This document shows, piece after piece, positions 25,641 to 38,900 of a stretch of 64,000 bases of DNA (positions are counted from its first letter, which is position 1; each line of letters starts with the position of its first letter). The stretch comes from Eleginops maclovinus. Its lineage: Eukaryota > Chordata > Actinopteri > Perciformes > Eleginopidae. Both the position numbers and the translations under genes were made by a program. Where the stretch lies: positions 15,162,921 through 15,226,920 of the forward strand of contig NC_086368.1 in the NCBI RefSeq assembly GCF_036324505.1. Reading direction: 5' to 3'. The notes below the pieces were generated by a model that saw only the letters and a program-made list of their open reading frames with translations, was not told the origin of the DNA and searched no databases.

Positions 25641-28227
25641 GGGATGTGAAGAGTGCCCGGGTTCCGCCTACCGCACGCACAGCAACCCCATTCAAATGAT
25701 TGTTGTGTGCGTGTTGTTGCAAAGCCAGCGCTCAGGGTCACGAGAGCCCCACTATTTGGCATGCGCCCCTTTAAATCGTTTACAAAAGATGACCCACGCT
25801 GCGTTGATATCGTCGGTCGTTGAAAGGCTGGTGCCTGCTGCTTTTATCATGTTATTTTCACACGGTGAAGGTGGTCGTGTGCATTTCATGTTGACGGATT
25901 GATCGTCATGCTTGAGCGCGCATTATGAGACAATGAGACGTTGAGTGGTCGCACACACCATGCATTTATTTAATCTACTCGAGTGTCTCTCCTTTAATTG
26001 GTTCGAAGGAAAACAATTTTAAAAATATTTTTGGCAGGTATCAACATCTACAACGTAAACAGCTGCCTGAACCATGTGCCACAAAGACTCACTGTTGCTT
26101 ACGCACAAAGGATACGCACGCTTCATTTCTAGGTCATGAGCGGGAGCGTGTTTTGATGTCACAACGCTCTGGGTCTCTTTTCTCTCTCTTCTAGCTCACG
26201 ATCACGAGAGGACGACACACACACCTGCAGTCAAATACGAACAGGTCCCCTAATCCTGTGAACCTTCATCTATATGGGGGCAGGTAGAGCTAACACACAT
26301 TTTCCATAAAAAATGACTAATTTATAAGGCATTAATTACTCAATGTGCATACAAACACATGCCTTATCTTTTTAAATCAATGCATTTAGATCCATGAGCT
26401 GATACATTCCGCACTTGCTCCCACAAATACCATACTGTCTTCTCACCCCAGAATGACCAAGAAACCACCATTTCTTTTGAAGCTGTGGCAGTAAACCTGA
26501 CCTTGTGGAAAACAGAGGACATTTAACCTTGGGGACATATAAGCACAGCATCTGCTCTGAGGTTGACCCAGTGGGGAATGGCTACCCATTGAGGAAAGGG
26601 CCAGAGATGCTGAGAAAGTGGCTGGTGTGTCCTGGAGGTCAGCAGAGCAGCTCAGCAGATGTATGCTATAGTTCAAAGACAGAATCTAAGGAAGTGCGTG
26701 TGCTTTCATTTCTGGGCTTCATTTCAAGAGCGTAGTCCTCTGGTTGTTCCTATTCCCCACTAAAATGTGTTGGTAAGCTAATTTAAGCACTGTCAGCTAA
26801 TGAGGAGGAGAGGGTGAATGCAAGGACATCTGGCTACTGGTTCTGGAGGCACACCATTTTCATTCACTTGTATGAACTCCCCCGGTTCTTTCTTCTTTAG
26901 ACCGTGCATGTGTACCAGTCTCACCTTGCCTTACCTGCTAGCTTTAAGATGATGCGTAGTACTCCAGAGGACTTTCTGACTACCAAGAGATGTGCACAGC
27001 AAGGCGTAACCATAGAAACTGGGTGTAGCAGGTCTGCAATGCAAGCAAGATGGCAGAGATGCTAAATAAATAAATAAATAGATAAGTATTATAGCAATGA
27101 ATTTATTTTAGCTTACACATGATAATTTTATGTCAGAGAACTCTGAACCTTATTACCTAATTAAAAAAGACTAGCTACATTGAAATGGGGGACAGATGGT
27201 ACAAAATACTAATAGGTGTACTAACGATATTCCAATGACCATCGTTCTACAGCCATGCTAGCAAACATTTGCTAAATATTTATAAACACAAAAGGAGGCT
27301 ACAACTGAGGTTGATTGTCATACCTTTGCAGGATGTAATTGCCTAAAAAACTCAATATAAGACAAACTGAAATTGTATCTCAATTTGGCGCTTAAAGGCA
27401 AAGCTAGGAATTGCAGTATGCACGTTTGCATGTCAACCCATCCAAAGGTTTATTAGTTATTTCAGTTTGGAACAAAGCTAACCAACCTACCAAGTAACAT
27501 TGCTGTTTACATTCACTGACTGGCACACAAAAGGTGAGTGAAAATATTTTTTGGGCTACACTCTTATCTCACTGTCTTTGTGAAGGTGCTTGTAGCCTCC
27601 TATCCTTGCTCCACAGCCCCACAGCCCTACAGCCCACGCCATCTACATAATTAGGAACGGGAAGAAAAGATCTCATCATAGACCACTAAACCCATTCAGC
27701 TTATTTTGCTGAGCCCTGCTGGATGATGTTGCAATCAAACTCAATTAAGGCCAATCTTCTGTGTGCATTCATCATTTGGGGAAGAGAGGAAAGTCACTGT
27801 GGTATTATTCAAAGCAACATGGCCCACTCATGGATGAGCAACAAATAGCCATGCTGTGGAAATGATGTGGTTATGCAATTACCTGAACGGTGGTTTCAGT
27901 CACATGGTACCTTTATGTACTGTAGGACTATAAGCAGTTTGGCAAAGGCTTATTAATGTCTTCTGAATCGAGAGTGGGGGTGACTCATAGTCATGCGTGA
28001 ACATCAGCTAACACTAACAACACTTGACATGGTGCCTTGGGGACTTCAGGCATGAGTCAGTTTGTGGGTGTTAAAGAAAAATGACATGTCTGCTCAATAG
28101 TAAAGGGGGTTGTTTTTATCAACACATTTAGTCAATACGAAGTCTGAGAATAATCAGATCCATATCAAATAATATCAATATCAATTTTATTGTTCAATTG
28201 TATTAATCTACGTTGGTTATTTTGGTT

Positions 28228-28400
28228 AGGGCTCGGCAATATGATTGTATTATAGTGATATCTTGATATAGTCTAAGATTTTGGATATCTCAATATTGCA
28301 CAACTGTTGTCTTTCTTCTGTTTAAAGGCTGCATAAAAGTAAAGTAAAGTCATTTTCTGAACAACATCGTCATCATCAATGGTCATAGCTGTTTTTTATT
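28228..28400 (+). repeat. DNA-transposon-like repeat fragment
   Basis: Starts AGGGCTCGGCAATATGAT and continues with GATATCTTGATATAG, AAAGTAAAGTCATTTTCTGA and CTGTTTTTTATTT, the word order of an abundant fish repeat whose ends carry a GGGCNNGGCAATAT motif. A matching right-hand end (ATCGCTATCACAATATATCA) appears at about 29323-29342, beyond the SINE. Confidence 0.45.
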
Positions 28401-29068
28401 TCACTTTAAGGACCTCTCCTTTAGGATCCGATGACACACATTTGATTGAGTTGAATGAGAGCATCATTAGGGAAAACATTGTTATATTTCATTAGAAGAT
28501 TATTATTATCACCACATCAGCACCAGCAGGTGATGAGAAACATCTGTAAAAAGGAAAGCAGGCATATTTTCAGCAAGTGTTAATCTTACAAAAGGACGTG
28601 ATAGGCTAGAGTAATCTGGGAGTCTCTGAAGCATTTATCAAGAGGAGACATCTGTCAAACCAGGATGATGATGTTTGTTATTCTCACCAGACTTCAATCA
28701 TCTCAGAACGTTTTTACAGAAGAAGTTCCCTCTCCTACACACATAAACAATTACTTGGGCCACCTGCCCGTCCATTGCTCCTTTTACAATCAAAGAGCCG
28801 TAGTACACACACACACAAACACACACAAGAGAAGTCCTGAGCATTATTTCTCTCTGCGGGAGGAATTCCCTGAAGGAGCAGCCTAGTCGTTCCAGGAGGG
28901 AGCTGAAACTTTGAAGCCCAAAGGAGCCAAGCACGTTCTAGGATAAAGGTTTTGTTCAATGGCGTACTTGTCATTTGTCCCTTACACATGGCCTTGATGC
29001 TTTTTTGTTTTACCATGAAGTTCATTAACGAAATGATAACTTAGGAAATGTTACATTTGATATGGACC

Positions 29069-29258
29069 GGCCCCGGCCATGGTGCAACTGGCTGGGGCAC
29101 CTGCACCGTACGCCAGCGACCCGGGTACGATTCCCGACCCGTGGTCCTTTCCGGATCCCACCCCGACTCTCTCTCCCACTTTCCTGTCACTCTCCACTGT
29201 CCTATCCGATTAAAGGCAAAAAGCCCCCAAAAAATAACTTTAAAAAAAATATATGGTA
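29069..29258 (+). mobile_element. tRNA-derived SINE with 11-bp target-site duplications
   Basis: A GC-rich head of about 150 bp with tRNA-like pol III promoter words (CATGGTGCAACTGGC as a box-A-like stretch, GGGTACGATTCCCGACC as box B) stands out from AT-rich surroundings and ends in an A-rich tail (AAAAAATAACTTTAAAAAAAA). It is flanked by identical copies of TGATATGGACC at 29058-29068 and 29259-29269. Exact duplications show retrotransposition by target-primed reverse transcription and suggest a fairly recent insertion. The family name is not assigned. Confidence 0.85.
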
Positions 29259-32200
29259 TGATATGGACCTTCTTCCAATCATCGAAAAAATAAACTATCA
29301 GTTGCAACTCATTTTTGTCACATATCGCTATCACAATATATCATTTTAGCAATGCAAGTGACATGGCTCATAAATGGTAATGTTTTGTTCAGTTCACCAA
29401 ATTGGCAGAGATGGCAGAGATGCTAAATTAAACACAACAACAAATAATGGATTTGATTGAGACATTCATAGTCCCCAGAGGATAAATGCAAAAGACTTTT
29501 GCAACCCTCTAAGTTTTTTTCTATGGCCATCAACAGGTTGAATCTATTAGGTATCCAGTAGAGTATCTCGACATCTATTGAATCGATTGGCACCAACTTC
29601 TTATGCAGATATTCATGGTCCCCAGGCAATGTGTCATACTTACAACTGAGAGCCCCTGACAGGCTGAACTTAGATTATAAAAATGCTAAACATTGTACAT
29701 GCTAAACAACACAACCTTATCATTGTTACTGTTAGCATTCAGGTCTTAGCATTTAGCTCAAAACACAACCATACCACACAGCCTTCCAGAGCCCATTGCA
29801 TTGCTCTACATCCCTAAAGTTTGAAGCCATGGAAATCTCTTGAACTATAGGCTTTCTTTTAGAAGTTACACCAACTGATGGTAACATTTTGTGAAATCAG
29901 ATTAGATTCACCTTGTTATATATAGTATCTTCAAACCAGCTTTTAATTACAGACAGAATATGTCCAAAATTGGATTGGACTCAATTAACAGCTGAACACT
30001 GTAGCCACTACCAACAATACAAAAAGAAACACCCAATGTTGATCGACAACATTCAGACTCATACTTAAGATTCTCAGATGGATGGTATCAGGAAGTTGTC
30101 TTTAGGGCCCCATGGAAGAAATATCCCAAAGTCTTTTTAGAATAATACCTGCATAATAAAGTAGAAATACCTTATCTTATGAATGCTAAGATTGAATAAG
30201 ACATCTAAATTCTTTCTAAATGAAACCAGCTCCTAAGTTCCTCAGTTATTGCATTCTCTTGTTTGGACAGCTGGCCAGAGTCTAAAGCCAGTTGCCTGCA
30301 TGAGACACGTGTACGACCAGTGTGAGTCCTTCTGTTTGTCATGCATTTGTTCGGAGTATAGTCTTAGATGTATTTCCTTTTAGATCCCAGAGGAAAGAAA
30401 AACAAACATTTCAGATGTAGACAAACACCATGCTGTACAGCATGTCCTTTTGATCAGTGCAGCTTCACAATCAACCTGACAGCATACAGAGCTTCCCTAT
30501 TTAAATTGAAAAAACAGACTTAATTCACTTGATCAGATAATGTAATATAATTTAGATGTTTGATAATGGACTTAAAATTCTCATCTTTATGCCCAACTTT
30601 CTTTGTCATTACAACCCTCTTATTGACATTCTTGTAGTCACATGCAGGAGTGTCCTTTCCGCTTGGCTTATGAAGTTCTTGTTTTTCAGCTTCAATTTTC
30701 ATGTGACTTCTTATCATGTTCTAACAAAATGTATCACCCTTTTTATTTCCGCATGTCATGCTTCTCATACATCAGGGGCAAATCAGGAGATTGTTTATGC
30801 TCTAGTTTCCTGTGCTTCTTTTTCCTTTAAATCCACAGAAAATCAAAATGTGTGTATCGATTTGAGATCTTTCTTCAGGTTTAAATAAAGACAGCAAGAT
30901 TGACTATCATCAAGATAAATTATATTTGCTTGTCTTTTGGAATCATATTGTAAAAGGCAAGACATAATGCTAGTTACAGGTAGTAAGGCAACATACATTA
31001 TTAAATTGATCTGACCTGCCCCACGGTGATAAATAACAAAAACTATGGAATATACATTTGAATTCGAAGAACTAGGCTCTTTTCTAGGACTAAATCATAT
31101 TCATATCAAATCCTCCATACATTTGGGACTTGCTTTAGATATGCCAACCTCATCCTTTCACATTTTATTCAGTGTGGCCACCAACTGCGTTATGCAAAAC
31201 GGCTTAGTCAACTGACACAGATCTGGTAAGCTGAGCCAGTGCCATGCTGAAAACTGAGTAGGCATTCACAAGTGTCCCAGTGTGACAGTGAGCACAGTTC
31301 GTTTTGTGCTGCAGTTTTAATCAACAAGGAGATCACAGCTGTCATTCTGCTACTACAGGGTTAGTTAGGCTACACTGCCTGACTGTCACTCAAAGACACA
31401 TGCGTGCACTGTCATCCTGACTAACCATGCTACCTGTGACGATGCATAGAAACCTATAGAAAGGGAGGGATTGCTCCTCCTTGTGACTGTTGTATTATAA
31501 AGTAACACCAGTGATGTTAATACCCTCCCACGCCCAACTCTGTGCCCAGCAGCAGTGAGGACATCACCACGTCACTGTGAGGCAGGGACATGTTGATGTA
31601 TTAACAGCAGATATAAAATTGCATCAAGAAAATATCTGACCTGACCAGCAATTATAAATAAAAATGATCTCGTCCAGAAAACTGGATTGTTCTTGAAAGG
31701 TTTTAGTCATTTTATCATATTTAAACAGTGACAGTCTGAGATACCTTCAAAAACTGACACTGCCCCCTAGTGATGGGAATGAAGGAGGATTCTGGAATTT
31801 AAATACAACAAAGGCATGTGTATAACATCAAAAAGCAGATATTAGCAGTATATTAAACTCTCTGAAACGCTTGGCTGAAACCTGAGATTGGAAATTGACT
31901 GCTGGTCCGAGTTGTGAAAGTGACTGACAAAGGCTACAAAAACGACTTTAAAATAAACTACATGAGAAATAATAACATGAAAGTCTTGAAACTCTCCACA
32001 GGAATTAAGGACACAATAACACATCACTGGTTATTAAAGAGCTTAAGAATTACAACACAGTGATTAATTTGGCCAGAGCTACTACACTGTCGAGTATCCC
32101 TTTGGCCTTACACTTCAGCCTACTTAAGCTAGTTTCAGTTCTTCCGGGAAAAAGCAGAGAGATGAAACAAGCCAAAACAAACATAGCAAGGATTCTGTGG

Positions 32201-32787
32201 GACATCTTCAAAATCACTGGCATTCACACTGAAGCCAGAGCTAGGGAAACATTTCAGCCATTAAGCCTCAGGTTAGAGGATATGAAGGCAGGCAATAGAG
32301 GCAGCATATCTGAGGTTGCTGAGAGATAGAAATTCAGTATGAACAGAATCAAGACAATTCCAGCATTTATATAATGATCCCGTGCTATAGGTTTATACCA
32401 ATTTAAATGTCTGTACACATGATCAACCTGTACAGCAGTTAGAATCCAAAGACTGAGGATGTACTGGATGAAGCTAGAGCGCCTCCATGTTCATCCATCG
32501 AGGGATATTCTCAGAGAATTTGAGAGAGGTTTATGATGTAGGATAATATGCAGTAGAGTTGTTTTACGTTAGTTAAAGTGTTTGAATAACACCATGAGAA
32601 TCACACGAATAAAATACTCAATTTCTTTGTACAATAAAAAAAAAAGTCTTTCAGATACAAGTAGTTGAGCACAAAGGTTGGGTTTAATAGTCAGATTTTT
32701 TAAAATGTTCACACAAACAAAACCTTAGATCCACAGTATTTTATGTACAAACAATATACAGCATTTACATGTTCCTTTAACTGAAAA

Positions 32788-32820
32788 CATATATATATAT
32801 ATACTGTATATATATATATA
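32788..32820. repeat. Palindromic AT repeat in the inferred rbm5 3' UTR
   Basis: An AT run, a central ACTGTA and a second AT run form a near-perfect dyad 165 nt beyond the rbm5 stop codon. It would fold as a hairpin in the transcript if the 3' UTR extends this far. Confidence 0.8.
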
Positions 32821-32982
32821 AAAAACCGAACTAAATGTTATGTACATCGAGAAGAAAAGAATTACAGTTTAAGTTTGTGCAGGGAAAATAACAAAAAATA
32901 CTTTTCTCCTTTTCACAGTTTGATTATTTGGCCACAAAATCAATAATTCCTGGTTCAGTACGATTACTTTTCTCTCACCGGT

Positions 32983-35900
32983 TCACTCCATCTCAGTGAA
33001 GCGTGCGAACATGGCCTTACGAACAGCATCCTTGTATGTGTCAGATGCTGAGAGTTCATAAGAGCTTCCTTTAATACCCAGGCCTGTGCCCTTGGTCCTT
33101 AATGAAGCCTGTGGGGAAAAGAATGTTATTAAAGTCGACAGATTGGAGGCAGGCAGTCCTCAGGTTACAGTGCTAATTGCATTGCAAGTGAAAACAAAAA
33201 GAAATAGACATGCATATTCCATCTGTTAGGAGCTAGTAGGTATGCAGTTGAGTTTTAAAAAATAATTTTTCACTCCTCACCGAGATGGGAGCAGTGATGC
33301 CCTGTTGGTGGCGCCCCAGGCCTTTGCCTTCCTGCCAGCCCATTGCTTGCAACATTTTGTTTCCAATGTTATCACTTGTAAGGCCGTCTTTGGTGGGCTG
33401 TTCATAGTTTCTGTAACCAGGAGATGTTAGAGATTAAATTACCGAAATTTCACAGATGACTGCAGTGAGATTTAAATGACACTTACACTGTAGTGTACTG
33501 GGCCGGCGGTTTATAGAATTTCTTCTTCTTAGGAGCAGGAGGTTCAGGAACACCATACTTTTCCCTTCTCTCTGCAGCTCTGTCTCTGTATTTCCACTGT
33601 TAAAATGAACATGAAGCCTTATTAAATGTGTCCTCATTGCAAAAAACCAAAACAAATCACTGCTAGATAAAATGGGTTCAAATTCATGCAAAATACCTCA
33701 GTTTCTTTCCTCTCGAGCTCCTCCAGTTCATCTTCTGTGAGTTTTGATCTTCGCTGAATCTCCATGTTTTGCTTAAACAATTAAAAGCAACTGTAACATC
33801 TCCTTCCTCTTTATTTTGTAGTGGAGCTTAATACTGTTGAACAGATGGCAACAGCCAGTAATTTCCACAGCTACATGCAGATTAATGCCTGCTGTTCACC
33901 ATCCTCACCTTGTGGAGGTCGGAGAGCTGCTGGTGACGCAGCAGAATGTCCTTGCTGGGAAACTGCCGCCGACAGAGCAGGCAAATTATCCTCTTCCAGT
34001 CTGTTATTTCTCCATCTCCATCTCTCTCTGAGCCGCCCTCCTCCGGCTCACTATCTCCGTTGTAGGTAGAAACCAGGACGTTCTATAGTATGAAAATTGA
34101 GAAAGGTGGGAGTAATGTCAGATTTGTTTTTAATGGTCAAGTGGGAGAATTAAGGCAAAGGTGCAAACTAACCTTGGCTGGAGTCTCCAGTTCTGTAGTC
34201 TTGAATTGTTCAATCATGAAAGATGGCATTTCCAAACCTCCCGTCTGCTAAAAAGAAAGCAACTCTTAACAAATATTTTACCACTGTAATTCATTATGAA
34301 GAGAAAGCTAATGGTTAACAGTCAAGTCAGTCATAATGCAAGCAAATGTAACATTGGAGTTGCTAAGAAAACCATTATGAGGTAGTTTCTCATTCAATTA
34401 ATTTTCTATGATTACTTCACAATTACCCACCTCTGAGTCTTTATTAATATGGTCTCAATTATGCTATGACCCTAATCTAATGCGAAAATAAAAGGGCCAG
34501 TAGGGGAAAATAAATACCTTTTTCTCAAAGAGGAAGAACCCTGCGTCGGCAGCTGCAGACTCTCTCCTCTCGTCCTCCTTAGACGATCCAAAACCTTGAA
34601 AAGTGCCCTTAAAACTCTCTTTTTGCTTATTTAAGGTTTTTGCCCAACGCTCCATGTCCTTTGCGATCTGCAATTTTTATGAGCCATCAGTACAGATATC
34701 CTTTAAATAAAAAGATGCAAGTTATACACAGGGGTATAAGGATTTAAAAGTAGCATTTACCTGTTGTGCAGATTTGCTTTTGGGCTTTTCTTTTTTATCT
34801 TTGAGCTCTTTGCTGTTTGGGGTTGAAGAACTATTAGCTGACAGTTGTTCTGCACCTGTGTCTGATTCAGAGGGCGCAGGGATGTACGTCTCCTTCTCGC
34901 TGTCCCAGTAGAGGTACTGCTGAGTCTCTGCGTTATAGTAGTACTATTGAGAACAAGGATAAGAACATTTTGATAAACTGTTCCACTGGTAAAATAAAGG
35001 ATAATAGGAAAGCATATTGTAAGGCAGTATATTCTGCTCAGGGAACATACTTGGCTGCTGGGATCATAGTAGAGGCCGGTCTGTGGATCATAACTATAAC
35101 CTGTAGCCTCATTGTACTGGTAAGTGGAGGGGTCAGGGGCTGCAGATACAGAAAGAGACGCATATTGAGAAAAACATGCCTCATAAATCACAGGAAATAC
35201 TTGTATTCTGTTCATTAACATGCAGAGGGGCCATTTTAAACATTGTCTATCTCACCTGTAGTGTGACAGACAGCAGCTGCAGCCGTGGAAACACAAGCAG
35301 TCTGTAGCGCTGCATCAACAGGTCTTACTAACTGATGTAACAGAGTGAAAGAAAATAATAAATCAAACATCAATAAAACCCCAGTGGTAACCTAAAAATG
35401 AGATGTTATGTGTAAGTAAATAGGCGCCATGGTGGTACCTGTATGTCTGGCTGGCTGACGATGATTGGTTGGTAAACCTGAGCTGTCTGCGATATGACAG
35501 CAGCTGCAGGGATCCATGCATGTATTGCTGGAGCAGCTAAAGACAGATGGTAATAATGGATCAGCAAACCCAGTCTTAGAATAAGAATCAGGGAAAATAT
35601 CACAGAGGGATTGACACCTCTTTTTACCTCCAAGTAATCCATCTCCAATCACTGGAGCCAAGACTTCAGGCTGCTGCTGCCACACCTGATAACTCTGTCC
35701 CTACATCAGAGAATACAAAGTGTCACATAAGTCTTTGTTCTTTTTGTCTTTTTTAATATAAAGTCATGTTCATAATAAGGCAGAGTTTGGTCTGACCTGT
35801 GTTTGCTGTGCATAGCCCTCGGGGGAAATGTAGTCAGAGCTGGCACCTGAAGCTTGCTGCAACTACAAGAAAAACAGAGGAGAGCAAAATCAGCAAAAAT

Positions 35901-38900
35901 ACACAAAAACACAAATTTAAAAAAGTCAAGCTTTATAAAAAAATGTCCTCACTAAAATCATCAGAACTGTAATTTACACAAACAGTGAATCATGTGAGGT
36001 TTAGGCTCTATCTTACTTTAAAGATGCTATTTCTACAAAGAAGTATGATACCAGCTATTCTTACACACAACCACAAATATATACTGATGGCTGACTGGAT
36101 ATATCCTTTAGAGAAATCACTAAATTGTGCATTACACCAGAGGTTCAATATTTGTACTCATAGCACCTTTGAGCATTTCAGGATAGAAATGCAACTGAAA
36201 AACTGGAAGCTCACACCTTGTACTTTTAATTTAAATGATTTACAATGATGGCACATGAGTAAAACCCAGATACCTGGCTGGATGACCACTGAGCGGCAGC
36301 AATGGCTGTGCTGGCAACAGAGAGAGCGCTGGCTCTGATCCCGTCAGGCTGCGCTGAGTCCCTGGAAAGAAAACAGAGTGATTAGTTAAACACTCATTTT
36401 GTAGCACACGCAGGGTAAAAATGTGTCCTTTATTGGCGTTTAAATACACGTGCATTTAAACAAAATTACCTCTTTCAAGCTAAATATAAATGTTTGAATA
36501 AGTGGACACATTATTTTGTCTCCATTGCAGAAATTAAAGGAAAATGAAGCTATACTTTGTGGAGACCAATTTTACATTGTTTTTCATTATCAGAGCATTA
36601 GAACAAACTACTCAAAGAAATCTATACTATGTGGGGATAGAACTTCCCACCTGGTGCAGTTCATATTGTGCCATTCTAAATGGAGCTTATATGTACTATG
36701 TTCTATTAAAAGAAAGCTTTATCAAACAGCATGTGTATGTGTGATGACTCACTTCCTAGCACTCTTGGCATAATCGACACCCACGGTTTTTCCATCGAGT
36801 TTCAGAGGTGGCTGAAGGCTCTGGAGAATAGTTAGCAGCTGAGAAGCCTCCTATACAAGAAGTGAAAATGCAAGATTTGTCACACGTGTGCACACCCCAG
36901 AAGAGACAGGTTGACTGATTTTATGACACAGCATACCAAGGGAGATGAGAGCTGAACAAAGGCAAAGCCTCGATTCTGGCCGGTCTGCTTGTCTTTGATG
37001 AGGCGGATGTTGCCAGCTGACAGGTTGGCATAGGGCGCCAACAGGTTCAATATCCCATCAACACTTGAAAGATGGGCAATGTTCCTCAAGATGATTGCTG
37101 TGAACAAAAACAGTAACAATGAATAAATGAAGAGTAATGTATGTTTACTGGATGCGTGTACTATGGAATATGTAATGAAAAAAACACACTCACTGTCTCC
37201 ATTGTAGTCCCCTGGCTGCTGAGACTCTGCAGTCAAACCACTTGGTCCTGGTGAATCCCCATCTGTGCTCAGCAAAGAGGGGTGACATATAGGTTGCCAG
37301 AAGTCAGTGAAATACTGAACGACACAGCTGAAGGTACATAGAGGGAAGAACAACATTTTTTATTTTAGTTTGAAGGAGAAACAACTCACCAACTTTGGCT
37401 GATCCACACCTGAAACACTTCAGCCTCTTCCGGAAATTGTACAGCCCACACTGCGATAAATCAATGACAGCGTTGTTTACAAAGAGACAAATATTGTTGG
37501 ATCATAGTTGTGTGCCTAAAACATACAGGCAGTTTATACCAACATATTCACATATAAACTGTTTATACAGCTATACATGTGTGTTACATGCCAGGCATGC
37601 TGTACTTGTGTTGTTGTTTCCCTCCTGCTCTTTTCCCTTCTCCCCCTCTCTTCACTGCAGCTGATCAGTTCATGCTGGTGCACCTGAGACTGATGGCTGA
37701 CTGGATCCCCCCACCCTCAGCTGGCCTATCAGCAGGCAGGGCTGGTCCTAAAGGAAGCACCTAGGAAGCTTTCTGTCTCTCAGCCCTGGGGTTAGGTCGA
37801 ATTGTCAAAAAATCAGATCCTATCGCCTACTCCTACCTACTATTCCTTGACCTTTGCGTGAAACGTCACGGGGTTAAGGAATAGTGGATAGGAGAATTCA
37901 AAAGGACTTAGGAAAAGAGACTGCGGTGCTTTGAGAATCCGACTGCACTTACACTATCCCACGTATTTATGATGCACCAGCGGACGTTATTAATGTGCAT
38001 CTGCTGTGGGGAACTAGTTTCCTATAAAGCGGACTACTGAAAGTGCACCTACTCTGCACAGTGCTCTCTGATGGTGTAGTTTTATGCTTTATGAACGTGG
38101 ACAACAGTGAGACACATCTTCTTCATTACAAAGGTTGGAATTGAAATAAAAAAGAAAAGTGCAACTTATGCTTGTCACCCTCACCCTCCGGTCCACACAT
38201 ATTAATCCACATGAATCCCAATACGCAGGCCCGGCCCTCACCAATGTGCCTCCCTAGGCAAGATTTTAGCTTGTGCCCCAATCATGGCCTGTCACTACCT
38301 TCTGTTATTGGTTGTGTGTTACTGTCTCCTAGCCCCCTAAACCTTGGTGTGGACGTAACAATGTGCTTTGTATGTTTAGGTTTCATTCAATTCTATCTTT
38401 TCTTTTTAATGTAGTCTACCGATTTTACTCTGTGTATGACCTACATACAGCATGTTGTGTTTGTTGTTCTTTTTAACTACTCATTACACACTTTGTCTCT
38501 AGATTTCCTTTAAAAACTGTGCGACACTGCAAACAAAATGACACTCACTGCATTGCAAAGCCAGTTTTCAAACTTCTGCCTCCTGTTGCTGTAGTGCAAC
38601 ACAATGCTTTTCCCCTGGATCACCAGCTTGTTCTGCAAAACCAGAAATCCCAAGTTATTTCAAAATTGTATGAGAAGAGTGAGAGCAGCTGGAACGGGAA
38701 AGAGTGGCTGGGCTTACACTCTTAGCTGCTTAGGAGTGTCTCAAGGAGTAAAAGGGAACAGAGATAGAAAGTGAAGTTCAGAGAGAAAGCTGCAGTTCTG
38801 TGTACGAGGGAGTGCACTCTCAAAAAACAAAAAAAGGGTTTCTATGTGTTTGGGATCGGAGTGCTGCCAGCTCATCCATGCCTCGCTCGAGTCTTCGGAT

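Larger units (their letters stand above)
25641..32600. other. Intergenic region between slc38a3 promoter and rbm5 3' end
   Basis: About 7 kb without a recognised exon or protein. It holds a SINE insertion at 29069-29258, a DNA-transposon-like fragment at 28228-28400, a short AAAT run near 27066-27081 and otherwise AT-rich unique-looking sequence. It should contain the rbm5 polyadenylation site on its right edge and upstream control elements of slc38a3 on its left. Confidence 0.5.

Noticed and set aside
25405..25902. 165-codon plus-strand frame
   Set aside because: It lies over the CpG-rich candidate first exon of slc38a3 on the opposite strand. Its composition is Cys/Ser/Pro-rich with no recognised domain.
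29069..29140. A functional tRNA gene
   Set aside because: Box-A/box-B-like words are present, but the stretch does not fold into a cloverleaf with a proper acceptor stem. The A-rich tail and target duplications identify a SINE.
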